Source: Vandiemenella viatica
Taxonomy: Eukaryota > Arthropoda > Insecta > Orthoptera > Morabidae
Direction of reading: 5' to 3'
DNA: 64,000 nt
Assembly (NCBI GenBank): GCA_031002005.1
Contig: JARYHS010008074.1
Location: forward strand, 351,502,932-351,566,931
Shown: positions 31,770 to 42,574 of the stretch, one piece after another
Layout of the letters: each line of letters starts with the position of its first letter
Numbering within the stretch: position 1 is the first letter of the stretch
Notes under the pieces: generated by a model
What the model saw: the letters and a program-made list of their open reading frames with translations, nothing else
Told to the model about the DNA's origin: nothing
Database searches by the model: none
Position numbers and translations under genes: made by a program

Positions 31770-32265
31770 TTTGTACCAAAGTTAGTGTGTAAAGGTTATA
31801 GAAGTTGCTGATTAAGAATATAAAATTAAAAAGTGAAAAAAGAAAATGGCGGATCCAAGATGGCGGATAAATATTGCTAAAAGTCGTTTTATTCGTATAA
31901 AAGTAATTTTTGTGGAATTATCGAAGTTGCTAGAGTTGTTCAATTTGTATCAAAGTTAGTACGTAAAGGTTATCGAAGTTGGTGATTAAGAATATGGTAT
32001 CAAAAAGTGAATAAATAAAATGGTGGATCCAATATGGCGGATCCAATATGGCGGACAAATATTGATAAAAGTCTTTTGATTCATATAAAAGTAATTTTTT
32101 GGGATTTATCGAGATTGATGATGAAGATTATGACTTCAAATATAAAAAAAACAAAATGGAGGATCCAAGATGGCGGACAAAAATTGGTAAAATTATTTTT
32201 ATTTATATAAAAGTCAATACTTAGAGGTTGTTGTAGTTAATGGTTAAAAATATAAGCTCAAAAAA
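31770..32265 (+). repeat. Subterminal repeats in the Transib-like element
   Basis: Three to four decayed tandem units of roughly 150-190 bases. Each contains 'ggttat(a/c)gaagttg(c/g)tgattaagaatat' and a 'ggatccaagatggcggacaaa' type block (near 31850, 32020-32050 and 32160). The AAGATGGCGG core resembles YY1-type binding sites. It lies only on the left side of the element. Subterminal repeats often bind transposase or host factors. Confidence 0.6.
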
Positions 32266-32350
32266 TGGAAAGCTCGAAAAAAGTACCAAATAGAGGATAG
32301 AAGATAGTATAAAATATTACAAAAAAGAATTTTATTTCAATTACAGTTAT

Positions 32351-32700
32351 TCAGTTAGTACATTGTTTGTGACGATAGTTAAAAGTTGTCGTTTTCTTCT
32401 TGTTTTTTATTTTCATATCTTCTTCTTCTGTATCTTCAGCTGAATCGTTATCATCTTCAAAGACTGTTTCCTCATCATCAACATCGGAATCTTCATAATC
32501 TTCAGGCACAGGAACTAAGAGGGCAATGGCTCCTGCCGACAACCTCTTCAGTTTGTTTGATGATTTGCGCAGATAAGAAATGTTGAAGTCTGTGGTTGTC
32601 AACAATCTCCTGAACACGTCTTACATACTCTTAAGTCCGGAAAACTTTCGAGAAAAACTTATGCGACATTGCATTATCAACTTACTAGTTGAATCTTCAG
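32351..32700 (-). pseudogene. Possible Transib transposase C-terminal remnant
   Basis: An 88-codon open frame (32617-32351) begins MFRRLLTTTDFNISYLRK and passes through a K/R-rich segment and SAGAIALL. It ends in an acidic tail (about 30 Asp/Glu in 50 residues) and a basic end. The same frame upstream (to about 32700) reads S-E-D-A-E-D...C-R-I-S-F-S-R-K-F-S, broken by one stop. The 'SF.RK.S....D.F..LL..SD..IS.LR' pattern is like what I recall for Transib/RAG1-type C-termini. That is a recollection, not an alignment. It could also be an unrelated low-complexity frame. Confidence 0.35.
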
Positions 32701-34009
32701 CATCCTCCGAAAATTCATATTATTATTAATTTATTTAATACTTATTTCTTAACACGTGTTTGAAAGCGTTAAAAAGTAACTCCACAAAGTATGTAGAATA
32801 TTTGTGTTTCAAAAAAATGTACTATTTCATGATTATTAATGAAAAAATTAACTTAATATTAATAATTTCATTTTAAAAAATAACCAAATATTTTGCAAGC
32901 GTTGCTTAAAACGTGGTTCAAAGCCGGAGTTGGTACTAGTAGGTGGATTTGAAGGTTAATTTACTAAGGTAATAATATATACTTGCGGACACAGTGCAAA
33001 AGAAAGCGGAATATCGTGGAATTCGTAACTTATCTCTATTTCTTTAAGCACATTTTAAAATTTTCTCGCGCATTTTCTGGTATTAAGTTAAATAAAAAAA
33101 AATATGTGTAATTAATGATTTAATAATGACATAAATGTATTTTAATTAGTAGATACTGCCTGGAACACCGTCCATATTTAAAATATTCGTTTTACTTACA
33201 CTGAACACAAATATTTATCTTTAACCACAAGGCTATTTTGTAACCTGGTCGGCTGCATGCACCGCTAGCAATGAAGTGCCGACTTTGACATGAAATATAA
33301 AGGAGGAAATGAACAATTGATCGTCCAAACAATCGGTATTCAGTAGTTCCATCATTACTGTAGCCAACGTGATAGTCGAAAATTCCCATCCAGAAACTTT
33401 TTTTTTTTTCCTTTTTGGCCAGGTTTTCAAGATTCTGGCCCACTGTGCGCCGGCCACTAGAATCCCCTTCTGCAGTTGCCCAGACCTAGCGGGCTGGGGG
33501 GTTGATAACTCACAGGATGATGATTGCAGGACTGAATCAGTCCCAGAGAATTCGTAGAACCGGTTGGACAGTGGTACAAGCTCGCCTTCCTGGGTATCAG
33601 GATTGTTCGACTGCCCACGCATGCGGCATCGACGTCCAGAAACCACACGCCAGTCACCAACAGGGGACCGCCGCACAGATTCCAACGTCTTTGCCTGGAA
33701 TGCAGGTACAATGACTGCTAGGGGAGAACCTGGGTGCCACTCAGTTTCTAAAGGGTCACCAATATCACATCAATTGCACTCACTTGCGGCAGTTTCCGGC
33801 TGTGTAACTGTCGTAAACAAAGCTGCAAGCTGGGTGCGCAGATCAGTCACCTCAGTCTGCGTCTGCTCACAACAATTACAGTCCCTACACATGTTACCTT
33901 TCGCCACACCAAGAGAAACTGAGAAGTAAACGGAAAAAACGGGACTCACAAAGCGTTCTCAATAGTAGGATTTTTTGGCGGTAAATAAATATACAATGCT
34001 GAAGCTAAA

Positions 34010-34345
34010 GCTACATACACACTTTAGATTTACACAGAAACTATTTACACAGTTTAAATTAAATTAACACAGAAGGCACTACTGCACGTAACGGTTGCCG
34101 AAGAACGATTGACAACTGGTGCTGCTAAACTAACATGCAAAGATGAAACAAAAGGTAACAACAGACTTTAAATTTAATTAACACAGAAGGTACTGTTTGA
34201 AGTAACGGTTGCTGAAGAACAACTGATAACTGGTGCTGCTAACTAACACGCAAAGATGAAAAAATAGCTAACTACACACTTTAAATTAAATTAACACAGA
34301 AGGCATTGCTTCACGCAATGGTTGCCGAAGAACGACTATGAAAGG
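34010..34345 (-). repeat. About 110-bp tandem monomers at the 5' end of the CR1-like LINE
   Basis: Three units share 'ttaaattaacacagaaggca', then aacggttgccgaagaacgac, then 'ctggtgctgctaa' and 'gcaaagatgaaa'. They lie directly upstream (minus strand) of ORF1. LINE 5' ends of this sort can act as monomer promoters; that role here is inferred from position. Confidence 0.65.
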
Positions 34346-37297
34346 TATGTTTTGGTCACTAACCTCTTTTCCGCCTGCCTTGAATGTACTTGTGTCCCAC
34401 TTAAGAGACGGTAGGTTAAAATCATCACACATGATTGATATATTTTGAGGTGTGACTGTACTTTTTGATAAAATTGTTTTATTATATTAGCTAATTATAG
34501 ATCATTTGAATTTTAATTAATTTAATATTTCGATGATTAGGGTGACTATTTATTTTATAATCTTTTTTTATAATCTCAAAATGCCATAACCTGGCAATTT
34601 ATTCAGGAATTGAAATTTAACTGACCACACCCGTGGTGTGTTTACATGAAGTCAAAATAAACAAGAAAAACAAGTATACAGCACCTCCCTACATTAATTG
34701 GTCGAGTCATTACAGCACATATAATTGTCTAGCAGATGAACGATAAGCATCCCCACCAAATTACTGAATTAACAATTAAAGATTACAAAGTTCCTTGACA
34801 ATGAACAAGAAATGAAACAATGATATATATGAAACAAATTCCAAAATCCACTTCATCTTAAACTTTTTTGAAACTCGGAGCACCAGTTAATTCAGTATTA
34901 CTCATCAAAAAGGATAATTAAACTGCACACGACTGCAGAGTCCAGGCTTCGCACATGGCGTTTCAGGGTGATCGGGTGGCATATAGCCATACAACGTTGG
35001 AAATTGATCAGATGTAAATTGTCTTTACCGTGTATCTGCAGTGGATCGGGATGGACCAGTCGCTTGAAGACTTGAGGAATCTGAAGCCTAGAATATTTAC
35101 TTCCAGATGTCTACCTTAACAACGCCAAAAAAAAAAAACAATGTCCATAATAAGACTTTCACAAATTACGAAGAGTGAAGTTGGTCCGGAGCACTCTGAA
35201 CGCGGCAGGTCCAAGAGTCAGCATCGAATTCCAGTCCTCGACTCTTCCAGTCGAGTACCCAAGCCTCCATGAAACGCCATGGCTACTCTCTCGGCCAATC
35301 AGTGGGGTCTGTCGTCTCCCACATCCTCGTGTTGCTCCCACATGCGACAGATTATTTACAATGAGTAGCAATGTTTTATTGACAAAGTCATTCGATTCGA
35401 GGAAACACCCAGCAGCTCGATCATATCTCGTTCGCCACAAGAATCCCTCTCCTTATATTGGACAGCCCATGTGTGATGTCAGCTGACGGCACTGTCTTCC
35501 TATGTTCATCTTTCTCTCACCAAGATAGGCATTGATATACCCACCGCCAAACTCCCTTATTAAGCTAAATGCTTGTTGTTGCTGGATAACTTGATATTTT
35601 CTCACAAAACTTAAACACTCCAAGTCCCTCCCCTGATATGACTCCCGCCATCGTCGCCCAGCAGATACACAAATAAAACCCCTGCTGGTCTGTTTCTTGT
35701 TCCTTGCTCCTAGCCCCTTGCCTTCACGATGATTAAAAAAAAAGACTTATTCTTAAAATAAACAGCAACATAGGTAGAATCCACCTCGCGTCACACTACA
35801 TTTCCCCGAAATTTATGAGAAATATTATTAAGTGAAATTTCAAAACATTAAACGCTGAGGTCTAGAATTCGGAAGTCAATAAAATAATCCTATTAGAAAT
35901 TTTAAATTTTTGCCAATTTTCACATTCACTCATACTAACTCACAGTAACGAACGAGCAACTTAAAGGTTTTATTAGTAGCCTCGAAACCACCTCCCAGTA
36001 TCGAGATGTTTCCGTCTTTCCGAAAAATATTGAAACTAGGAGCAAATACTCTTACAGATTCAACATCTAGCGTCGACCAGCTTTCGTTTCGTAGCATTAT
36101 GTTTATCGTACATCGTTAGTCGCAACTTAAATGTGCCATTTCCTCTCTAATAGTCTGACAATATTCAGAAACTTTGCGACATTTTCGTGATCCCTTTCGT
36201 TACCAGCCTGAAGCCCTCCTAACGAACCAGCATAGATTTTCTGCAGAGTTGGTTGTAACAAACACGTAGTGTTGATTTGCTCAAGCATCGCAAACTACGG
36301 AGCTAAAGTTCCAATAATTGTGTTTGTTATGGGTTCTCCGTCTTGCTTCTAAGCAAAATGCTTTTTATGACATAACCTTTCGTCATTATTAATGACATCC
36401 TCAGCACCTCATTTAAGGCACACACATATTTGCGCTTTGTACAATTTGTCATGTTGACTTATATTATTATCTATTTATAGTTTTTGCTTATGAATTAGTA
36501 CGTGCTAGTTCGAACTTCTATACCAACTGTATGTTTCATTGAATTATTTGTCTCAAATGCTTTCGTAGTATAATAACACACAATGAGAAAACATCATTTC
36601 GGCTTTTCCAGTCCGCTAGCGAACTGTATATATTAATAAAAAAAAACATTGCAGGGATCCAAATAATTTGTGTTGCCTCCCTAGTGTTTTGTATGAAATA
36701 TCTGGGTACTTGTTATAATCTTTATTGTGATGGTATGTAACAATGTTGGGTTTGTTTTTGTTTATTTTTATGTGCTATGAATAAAGTATGGTTTGGTAAA
36801 GACAAACTTAGAATGAATATAATAATCATGTGTAATATTTTTACGTATCATTATAAGGTAGGCGGGCTTAATGACGACAATGCACCTATAGTGGACATGA
36901 AATTGTATTGAAGTTCGAATTTAAGGAAATACGATGATCCAGAAAACCGTGCATTAAACCATCAACACTATCGGGTTTACTTGTCAATCTCATCGGGACC
37001 ACTTGTTCGTTGATGGTCTCATTTGCCGATGGTGAACAGTTTTAGAAAGTGTGCTTATCATAGCAGAAAACGCGTATCTTATTAACAAAATCGCAACGGC
37101 GAAAAGTGTTTTAACTATCAGGCAATGTAAGTTGGCTTTAATTTCTAATGAATGTAATTCACAATGAAATAAATAAACGTATGTAAATGTATTCATGGTT
37201 TAAACGAGAATAATATTTCTACTACGGATAACCTATGTGTCGAACATAAGAACTTAAATACATCTGAGTTACTTACATCGACAGGGGTGTCGAATTT
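34346..37297. other. Intergenic; possible LTR-like edge near 35812
   Basis: No gene recognised. Around 35812 the minus strand starts TGTAGTGTGACGCGAGGTGG, which looks like the 5' end of a gypsy-type LTR, and GC-rich blocks at 34900-35500 could be its body. There is no partner LTR in the window, so this is only a hint of a solo LTR. The rest is AT-rich. Confidence 0.3.
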
Positions 37298-37445
37298 ATG
37301 TTACTTACTAAGAATTGAGCTTCAATCATAAACTGAACGATCCGTCACGTCTTTTACAACAATAATAATTATGTTCCTTACTAAGAATTGAGCTTCAATC
37401 ATAAACTGAACCATCCTTCACGTTTTTTACAACAATATTAATTTT
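37298..37445 (+). repeat. 73-bp tandem duplication
   Basis: Two adjacent units of about 73 bases starting atgtt(a/c)cttactaaga and containing gagcttcaatcataaactga. They differ at only a few positions. A local duplication in non-coding DNA; no function seen. Confidence 0.8.
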
Positions 37446-37850
37446 TATGTGCCATGATGCGGTGCAAGAAACCTAAAACTGACGCATGGTGTCGGTCTTC
37501 GGTATACACGATGTCATATTTTGGAGCCTGTAGTTATGCATATTATGTAGGCAAACAGTAAAATTCTTCATCAGATAAGTCATCATGTAAAGCCGGCAGA
37601 TACTGCAAAAGAATATCTCAAAGCTTTTTTTTTTTTTAAGTGATTTATTAATGCAAATTTGTTTCTCTGAGTCTACTATCTTCGCCATGGACTCACAATA
37701 CATTGGACTTTCCACATCCGTTCTTGTCAACAATAGGAGAAAAATCATAGTTTTTCCCCCATACGTTTGTACTTATAATTTACCTGTAATTAACGGAATA
37801 GAAATATTCAGGATGCAGAAAAAAACTTTTTAATGCATATTTACTTAATA

Positions 37851-37885
37851 ACTAGCAGATACCTGCGACTTCGTTGACAGAATTG
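37851..37885 (-). mobile_element. Helitron-like 3' terminus remnant
   Basis: Plus strand ACTAGCAGATACCTGCGACT followed by tcgttgac. Read on the minus strand it ends in CTAGT preceded by a GC-rich spacer and short stem. It shares the pattern ACTAG..G.TA.CC.CGACTTCGT with 38578 and 50283. Confidence 0.45.
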
Positions 37886-38577
37886 AATATTGAAAGCTGT
37901 TAGTATCGCAGGATTGGTTCCAAATAACACCGAGTTGGCATAATATGAGAGGAAAGCCATCACTATATCATTATACCGTCGAACCTGTCTCATGAAGAGA
38001 ATCAATTTCCAACATATTTAAAAACAGAAAAAAAAACGAAGGAGCAGGGATGTGGGGTGGGGGAGAGGGGTTAATTAAGGCCGCAGTTTTATTTCAGCTT
38101 GGTCTTTTCTTCTTTCTTCAGCATGAGCATCCGAATCTTGGGTTCTAATAACTATAACTGCTCCTGCTCTGCTAGAGCTATACATTAGGCCAGTTTACGC
38201 CCGCAAGGCATGTAAAAAAACAAGGCAATATAAACTGGTGGCGGAAACATTTATGTAGAAGTACAGAGAAAATCGACATCTATATTAAATAATACGTTTT
38301 GTCTCTAAAAGAAATTAACTAACAAATTATACACTAATATAATGCGCGAGAAGCAACGAATGAAACATTACAGACTAGCACACACATCAGTCTCTCTGTC
38401 ACTATTCCATAAGTTCTTAAAATTTCGTGACTACAACTGCTATTCATACCGAAACAAATGTCCTGTGCCCTTCCGACAGATACAAAGTATTTCCTTGTCA
38501 AATTCTATCAATATCGGTATAGCCAAGTCTTCAAAATGTAACAAAAGAAAGAGACTTACTTCTGCATTTATAGTATT

Positions 38578-38612
38578 ACTAGCTGATAACCGCGACTTCG
38601 TACGGATGGATT
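38578..38612 (-). mobile_element. Helitron-like 3' terminus remnant
   Basis: Plus strand ACTAGCTGATAACCGCGACT then tcgtacgg, where CCG and CGG can close a small stem. Same family as 37851 and 50283. The segment between 37851 and 38578 could be a decayed small Helitron with no coding capacity. Confidence 0.45.
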
Positions 38613-38619
38613 AAGAATT

Positions 38620-38700
38620 TCTTTGCCAGAGACCACTCTCCATACATCAGTAAGGAAGCTCTTTAACCACTGAGCTACCAGACCGGCATATGGAAGGGTA
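38620..38700 (-). mobile_element. tRNA-like SINE head fragment
   Basis: The minus strand reads GGTCTGGTAGCTCAGTGGTT, then aaagagcttcc, a good pol III A box in a tRNA-like 5' half. A convincing B box is missing, so this is a truncated SINE or tRNA pseudogene and not a functional tRNA. Confidence 0.45.
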
Positions 38701-38771
38701 GTACAGAGACCTACGCGTCTGTCTGTCACCGTTCAGTAATTTTTCAAAATTATAGACCCTATACATTGATG

Positions 38772-40225
38772 ACATAGCAGATTCTGTTTTGAGGACAGAA
38801 TTAAATAAAGCTCTGAATGACTTGAAAGCAAATAAGGCAGTTGGAATTGATCAGATCCCTGCAGAACTTCTTAAATCCCTAGGAGAGGAAGGAATCGAAA
38901 GATTATTCAAGCTGATATCAAAAAGTTATGAAACAGGAGAAATTCCAACTGATTTTAATAAAAATATCATCTTCACACTTCCAAACAAAACACAAGCCGA
39001 CAAATGTAAGAATTATCGCACCATTAGTCTAACAACACATGCTTCAAAATTACTGACCAGAATAATATACAGAAGGATGGAAAGGGTAGTAGAAGAGATA
39101 GTAGGTGAAGATCAGTTTGGGTTTAGGAAAAATCGCGGTACAAGGGAAGCAATTCTGTCTTTAAGATTAATACCTGAAGGGCGTATCAAGATAAACAAAG
39201 ATACTTTTATGGCATTTGTTGATTTAGAAAAAGCTTTTGATGATGTTAGGTGGGACAAGATGTTCAAAATTTTCAAGAAGTCAGGTCTGAAGTAAAGAGA
39301 TAGAAGAATACTGTATAAACTATATAAGAATCAAATGGCTGTAATAAAAGTAGAGAATCACAAGAGACATGCATCAGTTAAAAACGGTATGAGACAAGGT
39401 TGTAGTCTATCCCCGTTAATATTCAACTTGTATGTAGAAGAAGAAATAAAGAAAGTCAAAGAAAAATTTCCATTTGGCATAAGTTTTCAGGGAGAAAATA
39501 TCAGTATGCTACGATTTGCTGACGACATTGTCTTATTAGCAGAGAGAGCAGACAGAATATAAATCAAAGCAAGTCAAAAGTGATGAAGTGTAGCAGAAAT
39601 GATACTAATCACAGTGGATTAAATATAAAATTAGGATGGGATGCAATAGGAGAAGTAAGTGAATTCTGTTGCTTGGGAAGCAAAATTACCACTGATGGCC
39701 GTAACAGGAATGATGATAATAGCAGAACAGCATTAGCAAAAAGAGCCTTCATGGAAAACAGAAGTCTCTTAGTTTGAAATATTGATCTAGGTCTTAGAAA
39801 GAACTTTTTAAAACTCTATGTGTGGAGCACAGCACTTTAGGGTAGCGAAGCATGGAATATCAGAAAGAAAGAAAACTGAAGCATTTGAAATGTGGTGTTC
39901 CAGAAGAAAGCTGAAAATTAAGTGGATAGACAAAGTACAAAATGAACGAGTTTTGGATATGATGGGTTAGGAGAGAAATTTGTGGAAGAAGCTTACAGAA
40001 AGAAGAGACAGGCCGGTAGGTCATATATCAAGAAGCACGATTGGTTAATTTGTTACTTGAGGGAACAGTCGAAGGTAGGAACTGTGGAGTAAGACAGATG
40101 TTAGAATATATGAAGCAGATAACTGAGGACGTGGGTTGTAAGGGGCATGTAGAGATGAAGAGGTTAGCAGAAGATAGGAAGGGATGGAGGATTGCGTCTA
40201 ACCAGTAGACAAACTGATGAAAGCA
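38772..40225 (+). mobile_element. RTE-type LINE copy 2, 5'-truncated
   Basis: Collinear with copy 1 from its position near 29730. The RT starts KANKAVGIDQIPAELLKSL and continues through QFGFRKNRGTREA, FMAFVDLEKAFDDVRWDKMF (motif A intact), stop, GMRQGCSLSPLIFNLY, and MLRFADDIVLLAERA (catalytic FADD intact). Then comes a deletion of about 50 bases, and C-terminal pieces with frameshifts (39580-39777, then to about 40210). It ends with a short A-rich tail near 40225. It lacks the endonuclease entirely. Defects include a TAA after SGLK (39294), a stop near 39560 and several later shifts. Confidence 0.85.
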
Positions 40226-40430
40226 AAAGTAAAAAAAGTTGATAGAGGTGAGGGGTTGTGTTTTTGTAAACCAAATGTTGACAATATTTTTATGTTTATT
40301 TTAAAGTATATCTGTGCAAAGTTCCTTATAAACCGGATAAAATATTGTTGCTTTGTATAAAATGAAAGTGGTATAAATAGCGAGAGGGGGTGGTTTTGGA
40401 TTTCAGTTTTTTAAAAACCTTATTCGTGCC

Positions 40431-41184
40431 CAGTGCTGCCAGCCACTTGGCTTTGAATATTCGTAGATGGCCGCTTAAATTTCAGTAGATTAGGCACAAA
40501 AATCCGGAGACTCACTAACTGAAAGACTGAAACATAATTATTGAAGAGAGAGTCAAAATTAAGAATACTTTTTATTTCCAGGTCTTTCAAATTCGAAATA
40601 CCAAAAAATATTTTTCACTGAAAGTAAGAAATATCTCTCAACATGTTAAATACAGCATCACTTTCATCACTGCTGCTGCTGCGCCTACTTTTTTTTGTTT
40701 TTTTTGTTTTTTTGTTTTTTGATACCATACATATTCTTTGTTGACATTAAATTTAGTTATATTCTGTAACAGGAAATATTAAAAACTGCGACCCCTTTGA
40801 TTCTCGAATATTGGTTAGGCCTTCTCGGAATGTACTGCTTTGTAAGCCGTGCCAACGAGCGTGTCACCGTGCATAAAGAGTGCGCCGATACTTCTGTATT
40901 ACGGTCATTTAAGATCTATAAAATCTATAATCAAACAAAATATGAGCTTTTTTTCAATCGTAGGTTCACACGAGCGGTTGCAAGAAAACGATTCACAATT
41001 ATTAACAATTCTGTAATGCATTAACACTAAACGCACAAAGTTTAACAAAACACCAATATAAGGAAAAATCAACAAATAATAAAAAGTATTAAAAATCTAT
41101 AGATATTTTAACAAAATCAAAAAATCCTAACTTTTTATAAAAATCCGTAGATCTACGGATAAATCCGTAGAATTGGCAGCACTG
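40431..41184. mobile_element. Non-autonomous hAT transposon, 754 bp
   Basis: Terminal inverted repeats CAGTGCTGCCA at both ends and a perfect 8-bp target duplication TTCGTGCC (40423-40430 and 41185-41192), both diagnostic for hAT. The right subterminal region has short palindromes (atccgtagatctacggat). No transposase frame is present. A short GCT repeat and T/G-rich tract lie inside. Confidence 0.85.
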
Positions 41185-41431
41185 TTCGTGCCCCCCATCA
41201 CATTTTCCAACAACTTAAAGACAACCGAGAAAATACTTTTCGAGTAATGCGAGGAAAAACAAACGGAAGCTGAATTTTTATGTATAGAGATTACACATTT
41301 TTGCCAGCAACACCCATGCAGTTCCACTCATTATGACCAAACTTCCTTACTAACAGCAAGAGACTAAGGGTTATCTATCACCACAACCGCGAGTGGGTGG
41401 TCTTAGAGAAAAGTGTGTCTTTGCGCACACA

Positions 41432-41460
41432 CACTTGCTTTATATATATATATATATATG
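41432..41460. repeat. (TA)n microsatellite
   Basis: A short run of TA dinucleotides just left of the MITE at 41511. Similar TA tracts occur at 13893, 14485 and 51523. Confidence 0.8.
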
Positions 41461-41510
41461 AGATTTGGTATAGTTTTGATTAAAGTAGTGTAAAATAATG
41501 TTATATTTTA

Positions 41511-41920
41511 CAGGGTGTTAAAAAAATGTATAATATTTTAGGATGTGACAGTATGCATCGGAAGAAGATAAACATGACTAATAAACACTGGGTAGCCAGC
41601 GCATACTTTCGAAGTTAATAACAGGTCCGCAATGTGACGCCCGTCCATGGCAATGCATGCCTCAGCCCTTCAGCGTAAGGAATCACGCATTCTTTTAAAC
41701 TGTCCTGGTTGGTCCTGTTCGTTCTAAGATGCATTGATGACGTACAGGACCAACCAGGACAGTTTTAAAGAGTATGTGATTCCTTACGCCGAAGGGCTGA
41801 GGGCATCTCATTAAATCCGAAAGTATTCGTTAGCGACCCAATGTTAATTAGACATTTTGTCATATTTTGATGCATACTATCACCTCAGGAAAATGTTTTA
41901 CACTCTTTTTTAACACCCTG
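41511..41920. mobile_element. Palindromic MITE, TA target, 410 bp
   Basis: Ends CAGGGTGTTAAAAAAATGTA at the left and the inverted equivalent at the right, flanked by TA (41509-41510, 41921-41922). The inverted repeat extends almost through the whole element. The core arms cctggttggtcctgt and acaggaccaaccagg surround a spacer of about 25 bases. The TA target and CAGGGTG ends suggest a Tc1/mariner-mobilised MITE. No coding capacity. Confidence 0.8.
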
Positions 41921-42574
41921 TACGTTGGATAAGCAGAGCAAACCAGAGAAGCTCGGTCGTTTTTTTCCTTCTCTGTGAGACGATCGAGATCAGCTATGAA
42001 ACACACATCAACCTGCGTGGAACTTTCTGTGATGCGCGACTACACGTTTCGCTCCCGTTAACAAGTTAGCCGAGTCTCACCGGCCATTTTTGTTTAATGA
42101 GAACGAAATTGTTGGATTCTTTTAGAATGTTTCGAACTCAGTGAAAAATACGACACATTCCGTGCAGGTATAATATTTAAACTTTAATCATTGCACCCCG
42201 AGGCGTAGGACTTTATTATATTCTTCGAGGTATACAATTCGAATGCGAAATGTTTGCGTTAGACGTCATTTAATTGTTAGGCTATATAAGGAAAAAATAA
42301 AACAGAAAAACCCTGTTTTTATTCATGGACGAAATGTATCGGCGTCATAACTGATGACATAATAAGTTAATGTGTGCAGCACCTCTGAAATTCATTCATT
42401 TGTTTTAGGAGCGCACACACAGAAAAAAACAAGGCTTTGACCTATGTATCATCGAGAATTATATCACTGATCTAGATCTAGATAAATGTTTCTTATATAT
42501 TAAGCGATGACATAAGATAACACAATGCGAAGTTTCGTTGAAATGCGTTTATCACTTTTTGCAATATACGAGCA

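Larger units (their letters stand above)
31718..33447. mobile_element. Transib-like DNA transposon, 1,730 bp, non-autonomous
   Basis: Termini are inverted repeats of about 40 bases beginning CACAGTGGGCCAGAATC and including GGCCAAAA. The left end starts at 31718 and the right at 33447 (as CACTGTG). A 5-bp GC-rich target duplication CGCCG lies at 31713-31717 and 33448-33452. Removing the element and one duplication restores the SGNH ORF1 frame. The CACAGTG heptamer equals the consensus heptamer of V(D)J recombination signals, and a CGNCG-type 5-bp TSD is diagnostic of the Transib superfamily. It is too short for an intact transposase (usually about 650-700 aa). A decayed C-terminal piece may survive at 32350-32700. 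Confidence 0.85.
31190..33930 (-). pseudogene. CR1-like ORF1 with SGNH-hydrolase domain, split by Transib
   Basis: The minus-strand N-terminal part (33930-33448) has a Cys-rich start (CRDCNCCEQTQTEV) and a short coiled coil, then a variable linker, ending G-I-L-V-A-G at the insertion. After the insertion it resumes G-S-N-V-R-R-F-I-E-P-L, then SGMKSGIHSLCIPGG (block II), VVYIGTND (block III, the G-x-N-D), and HGCKFLDLHPEVESYRNPLV (block V with Asp and His), ending at 31191. SGNH-hydrolase-like ORF1 proteins are a known CR1 feature and may bind RNA or lipid. The nucleophile motif G-D-S is G-G-S in this copy. One stop or frameshift lies before 31440. Confidence 0.75.
23986..34345 (-). mobile_element. 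CR1-like LINE, nearly full length, broken by three insertions
   Basis: Minus-strand order: tandem 5' monomers (34345-34010), ORF1 with an SGNH-hydrolase domain (33930-31190), ORF2 with endonuclease and RT (28756-24054), and a 3' end with the GATGTA-type tail (about 24000-23986). Removing the Transib-like element (31718-33447), the RTE LINE (28763-31131) and the Helitron (24446-26585) leaves about 4.1 kb, a reasonable size for a CR1-group element. Reading frames join across the Helitron and Transib sites, which proves those boundaries. Many stops show the LINE is dead. Confidence 0.75.

Noticed and set aside
35160..35490. Open frames on both strands of a GC-richer block
   Set aside because: No family resemblance on either strand. 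Best left as possible LTR-like DNA without proof.
37563..37575. TCATCAG considered as a hammerhead core
   Set aside because: The downstream minus-strand sequence lacks GAAA and stem II.
38620..38700. Functional tRNA gene
   Set aside because: Only the A-box half is tRNA-like. No B box or acceptor pairing, so a SINE head fragment is more likely.
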